Positions 62,512 to 64,000 of a stretch of DNA of 64,000 bases are shown in pieces. This DNA comes from an uncultured Desulfobacterales bacterium. Its GTDB lineage: Bacteria; Desulfobacterota; Desulfobacteria; Desulfobacterales; SpSt-501. The stretch lies in NCBI GenBank assembly GCA_938048455.1, contig CALIUY010000018.1:24431-88430 (forward strand), read 5' to 3'. Made by a program: the position numbers and the translations under genes. The notes under the pieces were generated by a model, which was not told the DNA's origin, did not search any database, and was given only the letters and a program-made list of their open reading frames with translations. Positions within the stretch are counted from its first letter, which is position 1. Each line of letters opens with the position of its first letter.

Positions 62512-64000
62512 CGCGCTTCGGGCATAACGGCTCTCTGGCGGCCGAGGCGGCGGCGGAGCCCCTGGGCGAGGGGCAGACCGAACGCGGCGAGGAGAACGAA
62601 AATCGCCACCGGTTGTGCCGGCACCCCGGTTTCCACCGTGGCAAGGAAACAGCCGCCGCCGCCACCGCCACCGCCGCCTTCCGCGGCGGCGGGCACGCCG
62701 ATCCCGCCCGGATCGAGGATCTCCCCGTTCACCACGCGGTCGGCGTCTCCTGTGCCGCCGTCTTTCAGGGTGAGGACGATCGACTTGCGGTCGGCGCTGA
62801 AGACGGCGTTCGCCGAAAAATCCCGCCAGCCGGAGATGGGGTCGTATTTGTACCACCGCGACCCGGCAGGTGCAGCCTCCGAGAGATAGATCTGCACTTG
62901 CGCCTCCCCGCCGCTCGGCACCGAGGCCCGCAGACGGATCAGCCCGAAAGGCAGGCTTGCGGGCCTTCCGCTCATGTCCGCGATTTCCTCCGGGTTGATT
63001 GCCTCCAGGGCGTCGAGCACCGTCTCTTGGGAGATGGCGGCGGCGCCGATCCACCGTCCCGCGGCCCCGGCCGCTTTCACGGCGAGAATCGTCTCCGGCT
63101 GCCGCACATCGGGGGTCCCGTCGCCGTTCAAATCGAGCGTGGAGTCGACCTGCTGATCCGCGGGAACCCCCGAGGCCCGCTTTTTCCAGAGGGAAAGAAA
63201 TTCGACCTCGCCCCCGGAGGCCATTTTGCTGATGTAAAGGGAAGCACCGTCGAAGGCGAGCCCCTGGGCGTCATCGCGGGTGAAGGCGATTCCGGTCAGG
63301 CTCGATCCCTCGAGGACGAAGATCTGTTGGCCGCCCCCGGTCGCCGCGAAAATTTTTCCATCATAGCCTCTTACGGCCCCCGCCAGCCCGCCCGCGAAGG
63401 TGAAGCTGTCGCGCTGGGTGAGTTGCCCGGTCTGCGTGTTCACCTTGTGGAAATAGCCGTTTCCGCCCCAGACGGACTCGCCGTAGAGGAGGGTGGTGGA
63501 ATCGAGAAAAACAAGCGGCCCGTTTCCGCCGCCGTGCGGCTGGGTGAATTCGGCCTTTGGGGTCACGCCGCTGAAGTCGGCTTTTACCTGGTGGAGATAG
63601 AACTTGTTTCCGGCGCCGAAGAAATCGGCCGAGGCAAACCAGATCGTCCCCGTCCAGGGGTTTTCGGCGAAGGAGTAGATCGACGCTGAAAGGCCCGTAT
63701 CGAGCTCGCGGTAGTCGGCCGGCCAGGGGTCGGTGAGCTTCACGCGGTAGATCTTGGAGGAATTCGCGTTGTCGTGGAAATAGAGGTGACCGTCCGAGGA
63801 GACGAGAAAACCCTGCACCGCGGAGTAGGCGGTGGCAAGCCCGCTCGTGTCGCAGACGAGCTTGCTTGCGCCGCGGGCGATGTCGTAGCCGTAAATCTTG
63901 CCGTCCTCACCGGCATAGAAAAGAAAACCGTCGTAAAAGGCGATCGAGGAGGAATAATCGAAGACCTTGGGGAAGGGAGGATCGAGCCTCCCCGCGAGAT
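62508..64000 (-). CDS. Partial beta-propeller surface protein with anchor U domain
   Basis: The gene runs off the right edge of the window, open from 63998; 496 C-terminal residues are seen. The first 270 are repeating beta-rich units (AFYDGFLFYAGEDGKIYGYD, GFLVSSDGHLYFHD, GYDGKIFAATGGGQQIFVLE), as in a propeller. A DLNGDGTPD calcium motif and a choice-of-anchor U domain (WYKYDPISGW, LKDGGTGDADRVVNGEILDP) follow. The tail is six Gly, CFLAT, a hydrophobic span and an Arg-rich end. It shares the last two modules with the protein at 58728. Position next to BtuB recalls BtuG of Bacteroides. Confidence 0.8.
   Translation of the reverse strand, partial: LAGRLDPPFPKVFDYSSSIAFYDGFLFYAGEDGKIYGYDIARGASKLVCDTSGLATAYSAVQGFLVSSDGHLYFHDNANSSKIYRVKLTDPWPADYRELDTGLSASIYSFAENPWTGTIWFASADFFGAGNKFYLHQVKADFSGVTPKAEFTQPHGGGNGPLVFLDSTTLLYGESVWGGNGYFHKVNTQTGQLTQRDSFTFAGGLAGAVRGYDGKIFAATGGGQQIFVLEGSSLTGIAFTRDDAQGLAFDGASLYISKMASGGEVEFLSLWKKRASGVPADQQVDSTLDLNGDGTPDVRQPETILAVKAAGAAGRWIGAAAISQETVLDALEAINPEEIADMSGRPASLPFGLIRLRASVPSGGEAQVQIYLSEAAPAGSRWYKYDPISGWRDFSANAVFSADRKSIVLTLKDGGTGDADRVVNGEILDPGGIGVPAAAEGGGGGGGGGCFLATVETGVPAQPVAIFVLLAAFGLPLAQGLRRRLGRQRAVMPEAR

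Noticed and set aside
1..64000. CRISPR arrays, tRNA and rRNA genes, insertion sequences
   Set aside because: No regularly spaced repeats, no T-loop/CCA patterns, no rRNA-like tracts and no transposase motifs were seen on either strand.

Overview
The window is GC-rich, densely coded and free of insertion sequences, CRISPR arrays, tRNA or rRNA genes. It looks like a chromosomal segment of an anaerobic Desulfobacterota (deltaproteobacterial) species. The main pointers are a TunR-type regulator (XerC/D-like fold plus TOBE domains, described in sulfate reducers) divergent from a TSUP permease, several further TSUP (TauE/SafE) permeases, a DUF3786 Fe-S protein, ThyX, and ADP-forming acyl-CoA synthetase. 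The exact genus cannot be told from sequence alone.

Region 1 (1-16,037, all + strand) is a signalling and anion-transport cluster. Two TSUP permeases (166 and 9186) are interleaved with a receiver-CBS protein, a histidine kinase lacking its phosphoacceptor histidine, a GNAT-histone-deacetylase fusion, two Cache-type membrane kinases, three receiver-only response regulators, a two-TM protein and a PEP-synthase-like protein. Two near-identical -24/-12 (sigma-54-like) boxes precede the first TSUP gene and the first Cache kinase. None of the response regulators carries a DNA-binding output domain.

Region 2 (16,055-30,482) is mostly housekeeping. It holds map, TunR with its TSUP partner, nth, a PP-loop thiolase-like protein, rlmN, and the translation block ffh-rpsP-rimM-trmD-rplS-rnhB-yraN-rsmI. 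It ends with an ADP-forming acyl-CoA synthetase and a phosphopantetheinyl transferase. A KH-domain gene often found between rpsP and rimM is absent.

Region 3 (30,784-38,845) is a second signalling cluster. On the + strand are a CBS protein, a receiver, a receiver-kinase hybrid and another receiver. Facing it on the - strand is an SLC13/DASS permease operon with a left-handed beta-helix protein, a Cache kinase and a receiver. The CBS protein next to a receiver mirrors the receiver-CBS fusion of region 1.

Region 4 (39,070-64,000) is a metal and corrinoid acquisition block. TonB-ExbB-ExbD (+) energises two outer-membrane receptors (both -). One receptor heads a peptide/nickel-type ABC operon that also encodes a methyltransferase. 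The other sits in a cobalamin operon: beta-propeller surface protein, BtuB-like receptor, second surface protein, BtuF, BtuC, BtuD, thyX and a PP-loop ATPase, followed by cobU, cobT and cobS. Nearly all genes in these - strand operons overlap by 4-11 bases. Three promoters in this region are followed by hairpin/T-run structures ahead of the first gene, suggesting attenuation or small RNAs. No canonical B12 box was found.
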